Positions 5,797 to 12,790 of a stretch of DNA of 20,529 bases are shown here, one piece after another (within the stretch, counting starts at the first letter, position 1; every line of letters starts with the position of its first letter). Below the pieces are notes generated by a model that was not told where the DNA came from, did not search any database, and was given only the letters and a program-made list of their open reading frames with translations. Source of the stretch: CAYXRK01 sp964467615 (GTDB lineage Bacteria; Hydrogenedentota; Hydrogenedentia; Hydrogenedentales; GCA-2746185); contig CAYXRK010000085.1 of assembly GCA_964467615.1 (NCBI GenBank), forward strand, positions 1 through 20,529, in the 5' to 3' direction. Both the position numbers and the translations under genes were made by a program.

Positions 5797-6582
5797 ATGC
5801 GCTCACCATTAATCTTACTTACGAACGACGATGGCGTGGAGTCACGCTGTTTGGCTGCCGCAGCCGACGCGCTCTCGCCGCTAGGCGACGTGTGGGTATA
5901 CGCCCCGGATCGAAACCAGAGCGGAGTCGGCCACGGAGTATCTCTCCACCGTCCGCTTCGGGTCCGGCAGGTCCGGGAGCGGTGGTTCAGCGTCGATGGC
6001 ACACCTACCGATTGCGTCATGCTCGCGGTGCGCGACCTGCTGCGGGCGAGGCCGGATATCGTCGTGTCGGGAATTAACAACGGCCCCAATATGGGGGACG
6101 ACGTTACCTATTCAGGGACGGTCGCCGGGGCGTTTGAAGGCATGCTGCTCGGGCTGCCGTCGATAGCAGTTTCCAGTACGTCGCACGACCCACAGCACAT
6201 ACACGATAGCGCGCGGGCCATGGCCGAAATCGCGCGATTCGTGCTAAATAACGGCGTTCCCCGCGACACGGTCCTCAACGTAAACATTCCGGATCTGCCC
6301 TTCGAGGAATTGCAAGGAATACGCAGCACTCGGATGGGCCGTCGCACGTACGAGGACGAAATTATCCGGCGTGAAGATCCGCGTGGCGTGTCGTACTACT
6401 GGATCGGTGGAGATTCCCCCGGCCATGTTCATGACACCGGCACCGATTTCGCCGCAATCGACGAAAAATGCATCAGCGTGACTCCGTTGCATCGCGACCT
6501 TACGAACTATGAAGCACTCGCCGTCCTCGATAAATTCGATGTCTCCAGCGCGGTTCCGGCAAAACAAACAGCAACCACCTGA
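5797..6582 (+). CDS. surE: 5'/3'-nucleotidase SurE
   Basis: This 261-residue protein matches SurE, a cytoplasmic divalent-metal nucleotidase that dephosphorylates nucleoside monophosphates and is linked to stationary-phase survival. The N-terminus MRSPLILLTNDDG carries the metal-binding D11-D12. A-P-D-R-N-Q-S42-G-V-G supplies the conserved serine, and S-G-I-N94-N-G-P-N-M-G-D-D-V-T-Y-S-G-T-V-A-G-A is the SurE signature segment. VDGTPTDCV is also diagnostic. Length is normal. The ATG is placed by the conserved N-terminus; no strong Shine-Dalgarno is visible. A promoter candidate lies at 5697-5726. In many bacteria surE sits with pcm, nlpD or rpoS; none of those is here, and the next gene is a prepilin. 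Confidence 0.95.
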   Translation: MRSPLILLTNDDGVESRCLAAAADALSPLGDVWVYAPDRNQSGVGHGVSLHRPLRVRQVRERWFSVDGTPTDCVMLAVRDLLRARPDIVVSGINNGPNMGDDVTYSGTVAGAFEGMLLGLPSIAVSSTSHDPQHIHDSARAMAEIARFVLNNGVPRDTVLNVNIPDLPFEELQGIRSTRMGRRTYEDEIIRREDPRGVSYYWIGGDSPGHVHDTGTDFAAIDEKCISVTPLHRDLTNYEALAVLDKFDVSSAVPAKQTATT

Positions 6583-6636
6583 TGAGACTTCCGATGGAGC
6601 GGGGGCTCGTTACTGTGGCGCGACACGGACGTTGTG

Positions 6637-6642
6637 TATACT
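6637..6642 (+). promoter_or_regulatory. Possible -10 element for the prepilin gene
   Basis: TATACT is a good -10 match 50 bp upstream of the prepilin start, but the matching -35 position (TGTGGC, 17 bp upstream) is poor. An activator or another sigma factor may be needed, or the gene may be read through from surE. Confidence 0.25.
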
Positions 6643-6691
6643 TGTCCTCGGCGGGAATTACCGCGATGGGCGGGATCATAGGGACTCGATG

Positions 6692-7174
6692 ATGAATTTG
6701 CGGCGCGGCTTCACACTCATCGAATTGATGGTAGTGTGTTTGATCATCGGTATCATTGTTGCGATCGCGGTCCCTCTCTTGCTTCGCAATCGCATGGGCG
6801 CGAATGAAGCGGGCGCAATTGCCGCGCTGCGAACAATCTCCAGTGCCGAGATCGGTTACAAAGCCTCAGCCATCAAGGACGAAGACAACGACGGCGAGGG
6901 CGAATTCGCCACGCTCGAAGAACTCGGCAACCCCACCGAGGGTAGCGCGCCGTTCATCGATTCCTCGCTCGCCAGCGGAATAAAGGAAGGGTACCGATTT
7001 ACGGTCACGCTCGTTCCGCCATCCGGAAATTTACCGCCTGGCTACGGCGCGCGGGGGGTGCCGCTCGTCGACAGTAAGACCGGCGTTCGCAAGTTCTACA
7101 TCAACGACTCGAACGTCATTCGATTCACCGCGGACGGCACCGAACCCGGCCCCGAATCGACTCCGCTGAATTAG
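6692..7174 (+). CDS. Type IV/type II prepilin-like protein
   Basis: The 160-residue product begins M-N-L-R-R-G6|F-T-L-I-E11-L-M-V-V, a perfect class III signal: a six-residue basic leader, the G/F prepilin-peptidase site, and Glu at mature position 5. A hydrophobic helix follows to about residue 30, then N-R-M-G. The globular part (I-S-S-A-E-I-G-Y, a D-E-D-N-D-G-E-G loop, an F-I-D-S-S-L block, E-G-Y-R-F-T-V-T, and a C-terminal I-R-F-T-A-D-G-T-E-P) resembles pilin subunits of Acidobacteria, Deltaproteobacteria and related groups. It would be an inner-membrane subunit of a pilus or pseudopilus. I chose ATG 6692 because AGGGA (6680-6684) is seven bases away; ATG 6689 adds one Met. No prepilin peptidase or assembly ATPase is in this window. 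Its 3' end converges with the vWA gene 10 bp away. Confidence 0.9.
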   Translation: MNLRRGFTLIELMVVCLIIGIIVAIAVPLLLRNRMGANEAGAIAALRTISSAEIGYKASAIKDEDNDGEGEFATLEELGNPTEGSAPFIDSSLASGIKEGYRFTVTLVPPSGNLPPGYGARGVPLVDSKTGVRKFYINDSNVIRFTADGTEPGPESTPLN

Positions 7175-7184
7175 CTTTGCGCGC

Positions 7185-9062
7185 TTACGCCCACGCGCGC
7201 CGGCTGTAGACCCACCACTCCGCCGCCAACACCACCAGCGCGGCCAACACGAACCAGCGCCACAACTCCCGCGTTTGCTTGAGCGGTCCTTCCTGCGCCG
7301 TCACCGCGCCACGACCAAACTGAATTTCTTCGGCTGGGCCCACGGCGCTTTCGTTCCGGTCAAGCAAGTTCACCGCGATACGGATGCGCTCGTCTCCACG
7401 CAACACTTCGTAGACGCCCGCGCGCTTTGTCGCGCCAAAGTACACCGGGCGCAACGGATCCAACTGCACCGTCTCCTCGCGGCCGTCGGGCGTCGTCACC
7501 GTCGCGCTCTCGACGCTGGGCGCCGGAAGGATCGCTATCGGTTGGCCTGTCGCGATCGACATCTCCCCCGCAAGCGCCGCCCGCGGCGTCCACGACACGA
7601 TGTTCTGCAAAAACAGGGGGAACGAAAGGTTCAGCGGCCAATCCGATTCCGCCACGTCGAACCCCAACACGAGGATTTGCTGTCCGCCGCGCGATACGTC
7701 CGCAATTAGCGGGCTGCCTGTCGTCGACATTACGGCCCGCGCCCCCTCGGGCAATTCCATCCGCCGCGCACGGCGGATGCCGACGTTCGTTGGATCGAGA
7801 AATCGCATCGCCGGATGGTCCGGCTCGGTGGAAAGAACCGCGGGCCGTTCGATGTCCTCCCCGAACGCGAACCCCTCGAGCGGCGGCGCGGCATTGATGA
7901 ACATCAGCGAACCTTGCGGCAGCGACGGCGGCGCGAAGCCGTCGAATATCGTGATGTCATATGCGCCGTCGCCCGAAAACGCCGTGGGTTCGACTGCGCT
8001 CAACTCGACGCGCGGCTCCAACGCCAGCGCCTTCTTCAGGTAATAGCCGCTCGTCGATTCGCCGTTCGTCACCACCAGCGTCTTCAACTTCGTCGATGGC
8101 CGCATCGCCAGCCAGGCGCGGTTGTCCGCGTCAAGCGCGTCCACGCGATCCAGTTCCGCCCGCAGCACGCCCTCGCCCAAGTCCGGGTGGCTGAACAGCG
8201 CCTCCTGATCGCTCGCGGCGGGGACCGTTACTTCCTCGACCGCCAATAGGTTGTCGTCGAAATACAACGAGAGCGTCGTCTTCAATTCCGTATCGCTCTC
8301 GTTGTGTACCAGCACGAAAGATTGCTGATCGCCCTTGCCTTCCGTTGGCCGCCGGACGCTGAAGTTTGTGATGCCCGCGTTGTCCCGCGTCGCCCCGATG
8401 CGAATGTATGACATGTCGATCGCCCGCGCGCCGATCTCGTCCACGTCCGAAAGTTTCCCGTCGCTCAGCAACACGAGCTTCAGATTGTTTACGACGCTGG
8501 GAATATCCGGATTGTCCGGCGCGAGTGAGCGCGCCACCAGCATCACGTCGCGGATGTTCGTGCGCGTGTCCGCCGGCCCGATCGAGTTGATTGCCCGCCG
8601 TAGCCGGAATTTGTCGTCCGTCAATTCACACAAAATGTCCGCCGACTCGGAAAACGCCACGACCATCATCTTGTCGTCGGACTCCAACGTATCGGCGATC
8701 TCAAGCGCCTTCCCGCGCGCAAGTTCGAGCCGCGATTTCCCGTCCTCGATCGTCTGCATGCTCGCGCTGTTGTCGATCATGACGCAATAGTTCGCGCCCT
8801 GCCCGCCTTCCGCCTGAACAAAGGGCCGCGCCAACGCCACGACCAACCCCATGATCGCCAATATCTGCAAGAACAACAGCAGGTTCTTCCGCAACCGCTG
8901 AAACGGCGCGTTCGCCGTCAGGTCCTGCAAACTTTTGAGCCACAAGAACGTGCTCGAAATAACGACTTCAGTGCGCCGTAACTTGAGCAAATACAAAAGA
9001 ATGACGACCGGAATCAGGGCGAGAAACCAGAAGAACAGAGGGGCGAGAAACGCGCTGCTCAC
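7185..9062 (-). CDS. BatA-like vWA-domain membrane protein
   Basis: This 625-residue inner-membrane protein has an N-terminal BatA-type anchor: TM helices at about 5-26 and 60-79 flanking the L-K-L-R-R-x-E-V-V-x-S-S-T-F-L-W segment. A von Willebrand A domain follows (about 91-240) with MIDAS residues D97-N-S99-A-S101, a T in T-R-T-N (166-169) and D201. A long periplasmic or cytoplasmic region (about 240-595) has beta-rich and glutamine-amidotransferase-like segments, and a final TM helix lies at about 601-619. Proteins of this build occur with MoxR and DUF58 genes and are thought to act in metal-dependent chaperoning or envelope stress. The start is GTG 9062, sharing four bases (GTGA) with the stop of the DUF58 gene, which indicates translational coupling. 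It is the last gene of the minus-strand operon. Confidence 0.85.
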   Translation of the reverse strand: MSSAFLAPLFFWFLALIPVVILLYLLKLRRTEVVISSTFLWLKSLQDLTANAPFQRLRKNLLLFLQILAIMGLVVALARPFVQAEGGQGANYCVMIDNSASMQTIEDGKSRLELARGKALEIADTLESDDKMMVVAFSESADILCELTDDKFRLRRAINSIGPADTRTNIRDVMLVARSLAPDNPDIPSVVNNLKLVLLSDGKLSDVDEIGARAIDMSYIRIGATRDNAGITNFSVRRPTEGKGDQQSFVLVHNESDTELKTTLSLYFDDNLLAVEEVTVPAASDQEALFSHPDLGEGVLRAELDRVDALDADNRAWLAMRPSTKLKTLVVTNGESTSGYYLKKALALEPRVELSAVEPTAFSGDGAYDITIFDGFAPPSLPQGSLMFINAAPPLEGFAFGEDIERPAVLSTEPDHPAMRFLDPTNVGIRRARRMELPEGARAVMSTTGSPLIADVSRGGQQILVLGFDVAESDWPLNLSFPLFLQNIVSWTPRAALAGEMSIATGQPIAILPAPSVESATVTTPDGREETVQLDPLRPVYFGATKRAGVYEVLRGDERIRIAVNLLDRNESAVGPAEEIQFGRGAVTAQEGPLKQTRELWRWFVLAALVVLAAEWWVYSRRAWA

Positions 9063-9952
9063 GCCACCATCCCCCCCCGCCGCAGCAGGTCCAACGCGAC
9101 GTTCTCGATGGACGCGTCGCTCGATACCGCCACGTGCCCAATGCCCCGCGCCGTGCAGTAGCGCCGAATCGTATCCAAGAATCCGTCGCGGTTCGTGTGG
9201 TACTTTTTCATCAGCGCGCGGCTCATCGACACTTCCGCGAAGCTCAGCGTCTCGCTGTCGATCAGCTTGAGATCTCCCTTGAGTTGCGGGTCGATTTCTT
9301 CCGGCGCGAGCACGTGAATCGCGTACAGGTCCGAGCCGGTTTGGTTCAGCCGCTTGATTGCGCCCTCGAACCCGGCCTCGTCGAAAAAGTCCGAAATGAT
9401 GACCGCGACGCCCTTGCTCCTGTTCCGCGCCAGGTATCCCCGGCAGGCCTGCTCGAGGGCCGTCCCGCCGCCCGCCTCGACCGATTCGATGAACGCGAAC
9501 AGTTTGTGCACCGACCCCTTACCGCGAACGGGATTGATGCGCTGAAACGCGCCGCCCGAAAACGCTTCTATCGCGACGCGCTCGTGCCCCGACAACGCGA
9601 TGTATCCCAGCGCCGCCGCCAGCCGCTTGGCAAAGTCCACCTTGTGCGGCGTCCCGAATGCCATCGATCGGCTCGCGTCGATCAGCAAATGCAGCGTGAG
9701 GTCTTCGCGCTCCTCGAATAATTTGATGTAGAGGTCCTCGAGCCGTCCGTAGATGTTCCAGTCCACGTGCCTCAAGTCGTCACCCTGCACGTAGTCGCGG
9801 TAGTCCGCGAAATCGACGCTCGCCCCCTTGCGCCGGCTCTTGCGCTCGCCCTTCGTGACTCCCAACTTCACGCGCTTCGCCAAAATGGCGAGCCGTTCGA
9901 GCCGGTTAAGGAACTCCGGCTCCAGCAATCGCGTCTTCGCCGAATCGTCCAT
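9059..9952 (-). CDS. DUF58 / vWA-like protein
   Basis: This is a 297-residue cytoplasmic protein of the DUF58 family. The characteristic block Y-V-Q-G-D58-D-L-R-H-V-D-W-N-I-Y-G-R (55-70) is followed by the vWA-like strand L-L-I-D92-A-S94-R-S96-M with an intact MIDAS start. DUF58 proteins almost always accompany MoxR ATPases and are believed to be their substrates or adaptors. I prefer ATG 9952 because the conserved region begins with L-L-E-P-E-F-L-N-R-L. The upstream in-frame ATG 9976 lies inside a REP-like hairpin, though a GGAG eight bases before it keeps it possible. It is 64 bp downstream of moxR and overlaps the following vWA gene by 4 bp. Confidence 0.9.
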   Translation of the reverse strand: MDDSAKTRLLEPEFLNRLERLAILAKRVKLGVTKGERKSRRKGASVDFADYRDYVQGDDLRHVDWNIYGRLEDLYIKLFEEREDLTLHLLIDASRSMAFGTPHKVDFAKRLAAALGYIALSGHERVAIEAFSGGAFQRINPVRGKGSVHKLFAFIESVEAGGGTALEQACRGYLARNRSKGVAVIISDFFDEAGFEGAIKRLNQTGSDLYAIHVLAPEEIDPQLKGDLKLIDSETLSFAEVSMSRALMKKYHTNRDGFLDTIRRYCTARGIGHVAVSSDASIENVALDLLRRGGMVA

Positions 9953-9960
9953 TCGCCACC

Positions 9961-10009
9961 CATCCTGCGCCGGCATCTTGCCGGCTCCGATTGCCGCCAG
10001 GATGGCGGC
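9961..10009. repeat. Double-hairpin REP-like element between moxR and DUF58
   Basis: GCCGGC-ATCTT-GCCGGC (9969-9985) and GCCGCCA-GGA-TGGCGGC (9993-10009) form adjacent hairpins, and CATCCTG (9961-9967) pairs with CAGGATG (9998-10004) in an alternative fold. The pair fills most of the intergenic gap. Such elements often modulate relative expression within an operon by stabilising or attenuating the upstream message. Confidence 0.6.
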
Positions 10010-10016
10010 GGTACAA

Positions 10017-11012
10017 TCACGCCACCTTCGCAGCCTCTGCTGTATTCTCCAGAATCTGTCCGATAATTTGGTCCGCCGTCACGCCGTCCGCCTCGGCTTC
10101 AAAATTGAGCAACAACCGGTGCCGCAACGCGGGCAGAGCCGCCTTCTGAATGTCCAGAAACCCGACGTTGTACCGACCATCGCGAAGCGCATTGACCTTG
10201 CCCGCCAGCAGCATCGCTTGCGCGCCCCGCGGACTCGCCCCAAACCGCGCGTAATTCCTCGCCATCTCCGCCGCAAGCGGGCTTTTAGGCTGTGTCGCCA
10301 GCGCCAGCCGCACCACGTAGCTCGTCACCTTCGGCGCGACCACCACCTCGCGCACGAACCCCTGCCACTTGAGGACCGTCGCCGCGTCCATCACGTGCGA
10401 AATTTTGACCGATTCCTTTTTCGTTGTGCGATCCAGGATTTCGCCAAGCTGCGCCTCGTTCGGAGATTCGACCAGCAATTTGAAAAAGAACCGATCAACT
10501 TGCGCCTCCGGCAGCGGATACGTCCCCTCCATCTCGATCGGGTTTTGCGTCGCCAGCACGAAGAATGGTTCGTCGAGCCGGTGGGTCGTCCGCGCGACGG
10601 ACACCGTATGTTCCTGCATCGCCTCGAGCAGCGCCGATTGTGTCTTCGGCGTCGCGCGGTTGATTTCGTCCGCTAGCAGGATGTTCGAGAAGATCGGGCC
10701 TTTGCGGAACTTCACCTCGCGCTTGCCCGAATCGTCCTCGAGGATGATGCTCGTGCCGATGATGTCCGCGGGCATGAGGTCGGGCGTGAATTGGATGCGA
10801 GAGAACGGAAGATCCACCGCTTCGCTCAGCGTCTTGACGAGTTGCGTCTTGCCCAAGCCCGGAACGCCCTCGAGTAGGCAATGGCCCCCGGCAAAAAGCC
10901 CCGTCAGTACACCGTCAACAATGTCGTTACAGCCGACGATGACCTTGCCGATTTCCGCCCGCAGTGTGTCGAAATCCGCGCGAAATTCCGCCGCAGCTTG
11001 TTCCACGTTCAT
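10017..11012 (-). CDS. MoxR-family AAA+ ATPase
   Basis: The 331-residue protein has the MoxR layout: Walker A G49-V-P-G-L-G-K55-T56, Walker B I-L-L-A-D115-E116-I-N-R-A, sensor-1 A-T-Q-N157-P-I-E, and the G-T-Y-P-L-P-E-A-Q-x-D-R-F block. A C-terminal lid domain follows, with S-P-R-G-A-Q-A sensor-2 region at about 269-275. MoxR ATPases are cytoplasmic chaperone-like enzymes that act with vWA proteins to mature metalloenzymes or envelope complexes, and the next two genes are such partners. The start is fixed by AAGGAG (11021-11026) eight bases before the ATG. It is the first gene of a three-gene operon whose promoter must lie in the 167-bp divergent gap shared with the LOG-family gene. Confidence 0.94.
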   Translation of the reverse strand: MNVEQAAAEFRADFDTLRAEIGKVIVGCNDIVDGVLTGLFAGGHCLLEGVPGLGKTQLVKTLSEAVDLPFSRIQFTPDLMPADIIGTSIILEDDSGKREVKFRKGPIFSNILLADEINRATPKTQSALLEAMQEHTVSVARTTHRLDEPFFVLATQNPIEMEGTYPLPEAQVDRFFFKLLVESPNEAQLGEILDRTTKKESVKISHVMDAATVLKWQGFVREVVVAPKVTSYVVRLALATQPKSPLAAEMARNYARFGASPRGAQAMLLAGKVNALRDGRYNVGFLDIQKAALPALRHRLLLNFEAEADGVTADQIIGQILENTAEAAKVA

Positions 11013-11055
11013 GGTGCAGTCTCCTTGGGAAACAATCTTGCGTCCCGGGCAGATC

Positions 11056-11073
11056 GATTACGATTACGATTAC
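11056..11073. repeat. Hexanucleotide microsatellite (GATTAC)x3
   Basis: Three exact GATTAC copies in the divergent moxR/LOG gap, followed directly by GAGCACG. The gap (11013-11179) otherwise shows only the moxR Shine-Dalgarno and no clear promoter pair on either strand. Confidence 0.85.
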
Positions 11074-11179
11074 GAGCACGGCTATCGGCGGCGATTTGCG
11101 CAACGGGTTACTCCGCCCGGTGCTAACGCCTTTATCATAGGACAGGGTACCATATGCGCCCGATTTCAACGAGGTGCTC

Positions 11180-12025
11180 ATGGACGATCTCGATGCGGCG
11201 CGGCCAAGGCCGCCACGCCCGTTCAAGGCGTACAACGACGCGGAATTCCTGAACAGTTCCGCGGCGCGTTCAATACGGCTGTTGAGCGAATACGAAGGGC
11301 CGCGCGACCGGTTGCGCCGGTACCGCATCAACCATACAGTCGTCTTTTTCGGCTCGACGCGAATCCGTTCGCGCGAGGCCGCCGAGGCGCATTGGAAGGC
11401 AGTCCAAAACGAGTCGAATACCAAGGACGACGCAAAGACCCGCTACGCCATCGAGGTCGCGCGGCGCGGCGTCGAATTGTCCCGCTACTACGAGGAAGCG
11501 GCCGACCTCGCGCAGCGCATCACGGAATGGTCGATGTCGTCCTTGCGGCCGGGCGTGCGGTTCTTCGTCTGTTCCGGCGGCGGCCCAGGCATCATGGAAG
11601 CGGCAAACCTCGGCGCGCGCCGCGCGGGAGGACGCTCCGTCGGGTTCAACATCAGCCTCCCCTTCGAGCAAGCGCCGAATCCGTATCAATCCGAGGAACT
11701 CTCGTTCGAGTTCCACTATTTCTTCATGCGCAAGTTTTGGTTCGTGTATCTCGCGAAGGCGCTCGTCGTGTTTCCTGGAGGGTTCGGCACGCTCGACGAA
11801 ATGTTCGAACTACTCACGCTCGTGCAAACCGAGAAGACGCGCAAGTACATGCCCATCATCCTGTACGGCAGCTCGTTCTGGAAGGAAGTCATCAACTTCG
11901 AGGCCCTCGCCAAATGGGGCGTCATTGGCCCGGACGACATGAACCTGTTCCAATTCTGCGACAACGTCGACGACGCATTTCGGTATCTCAAGACGGAACT
12001 CACGCGGTTGTACCTGGAAAAATAG
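11180..12025 (+). CDS. LOG-family (TIGR00730-like) Rossmann-fold protein
   Basis: This 281-residue protein belongs to the LOG / 'lysine decarboxylase motif' family. F-F-G-S-T-R (56-61), S-G-G-G-P-G-I-M-E-A-A-N (132-143) and P-G-G-F-G-T-L-D-E (199-207) are the nucleotide-binding and catalytic motifs; R184 and E207 align with the LOG catalytic Arg and Glu. Characterised members are phosphoribohydrolases that cleave nucleoside 5'-monophosphates, including cytokinin precursors, to base and ribose phosphate. The bacterial role is often nucleotide salvage. The protein is longer than plant LOGs because of an N-terminal 50-residue extension and an insert at about 70-100. The start is ATG 11180 with GAGG five bases upstream; an in-frame GTG at 11174 would overlap that site. 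It is transcribed away from moxR, with a hairpin just after the stop. Confidence 0.88.
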   Translation: MDDLDAARPRPPRPFKAYNDAEFLNSSAARSIRLLSEYEGPRDRLRRYRINHTVVFFGSTRIRSREAAEAHWKAVQNESNTKDDAKTRYAIEVARRGVELSRYYEEAADLAQRITEWSMSSLRPGVRFFVCSGGGPGIMEAANLGARRAGGRSVGFNISLPFEQAPNPYQSEELSFEFHYFFMRKFWFVYLAKALVVFPGGFGTLDEMFELLTLVQTEKTRKYMPIILYGSSFWKEVINFEALAKWGVIGPDDMNLFQFCDNVDDAFRYLKTELTRLYLEK

Positions 12026-12044
12026 CAGGGGCTTCCGGCCCCTG
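12026..12044 (+). terminator. Hairpin immediately after the LOG-family stop codon
   Basis: CAGGGGC-TTCCG-GCCCCTG is a seven-pair stem that starts the base after the stop. There is no T-run, so it is a weak intrinsic terminator at best or an mRNA 3'-end stabiliser. Confidence 0.45.
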
Positions 12045-12080
12045 CGCCTGCCGCGGCGCCGCCGCAAGCGCGCGTCCTCG

Positions 12081-12109
12081 TTTACACCCGCTCATCGGTC
12101 TGCTACCAT
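12081..12109 (+). promoter_or_regulatory. Candidate sigma-70 promoter for lipoprotein/TMTC-like operon
   Basis: TTTACA (12081-12086) and TACCAT (12104-12109) are separated by the ideal 17 bp, with five and four of six consensus matches. Predicted initiation near 12116 leaves a leader of about 20 bases containing the GAGG at 12125-12128. Confidence 0.5.
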
Positions 12110-12136
12110 ACGCGTTGATGTCCTGAGGTCCGATTC

Positions 12137-12781
12137 ATGCGCACTCGCGTAGCCATTCTTTCCGTTCTGGTCGGCTTCTTCGCAGGTTGTGCCGAAGAAA
12201 AAGCAGCCGAGCCGGAAGTCGCCCCGCCGCCGCCGCCAACCGTCCAGGAAATACAGACGCAAATCGAGACCGCGCTGCAGCTCACCAGCCCGTTGCCGCC
12301 ACCAACCACGTCACTCTCCGGAGCAGACGCTGCCGCGTGGCTGGGGCAGGTAAGGACCCAAAAGCAAACGCACAGTGCTACCCCAAACGGCCAACAGGCG
12401 CTTCGGAACGTCTCGAAGAAGTTTGAAGAACATGTTACGCAGGCCGAACAAGCCGGTATGTGGGATTTCGTGCTTGCCAATGCCGAGGCGCACGAGGCGC
12501 TCAACCCCGGCACGACCAAGTACGTACAGATCAAACAGCGCGCCGTCATAGAGCTGAAAAAGCCCCGCGTCAAAATCTTGATGATCATCGAACAGGACGG
12601 GATTACGACGGCAAAGGCGAAAGTCACCCTGCCACTCGAAGGGAAAACCTACGACGAAATATTTCGCGAAGGCGAAATCCTGCACGGTATTAGGCTTGTC
12701 GAGTTCATTGGTAAGGCCCGGGGCGCACGATTCGAGTATCTCGAGACCGGCGAGATGTTCGACGTTAAAACACGCGAATAG
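12137..12781 (+). CDS. Putative lipoprotein of unknown function
   Basis: 214 residues. MRTR followed by V-A-I-L-S-V-L-V-G-F-F-A-G-C18 is a lipoprotein signal with lipobox F-A-G-C, so the mature protein should be membrane-anchored from Cys18. A Pro/Glu/Ala-rich linker follows, with five consecutive prolines near residue 32. A helical middle (about 60-140) precedes a compact C-terminal domain (about 145-212) with K-V-T-L-P-L-E-G-K-T-Y-D-E-I and an F-x-Y-L-E-T-G-E-M-F-D-V end. That end vaguely recalls small beta domains of secretion or pilus assembly periplasmic proteins (PilP/GspC-like), but I cannot claim homology. The start is supported by GAGG (12125-12128) eight bases upstream and a promoter at 12081-12109. 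The next gene begins 9 bp after the stop, so the two are probably cotranscribed. Confidence 0.75.
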   Translation: MRTRVAILSVLVGFFAGCAEEKAAEPEVAPPPPPTVQEIQTQIETALQLTSPLPPPTTSLSGADAAAWLGQVRTQKQTHSATPNGQQALRNVSKKFEEHVTQAEQAGMWDFVLANAEAHEALNPGTTKYVQIKQRAVIELKKPRVKILMIIEQDGITTAKAKVTLPLEGKTYDEIFREGEILHGIRLVEFIGKARGARFEYLETGEMFDVKTRE

Positions 12782-12790
12782 CCTCGTGCG

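Noticed and set aside
6615..6635. Possible sigma-54 site (TGGCGCG ... TTGT) upstream of the prepilin, as seen for some pilins
   Set aside because: The spacing between the GG and GT elements is too long for a -24/-12 promoter, and the -12 element is not GC.
10369..12126. 585-codon plus-strand open frame
   Set aside because: It is antisense to moxR and then out of frame with the LOG-family gene, both of which have intact motifs. GC-rich codon bias makes such long shadow frames common here.
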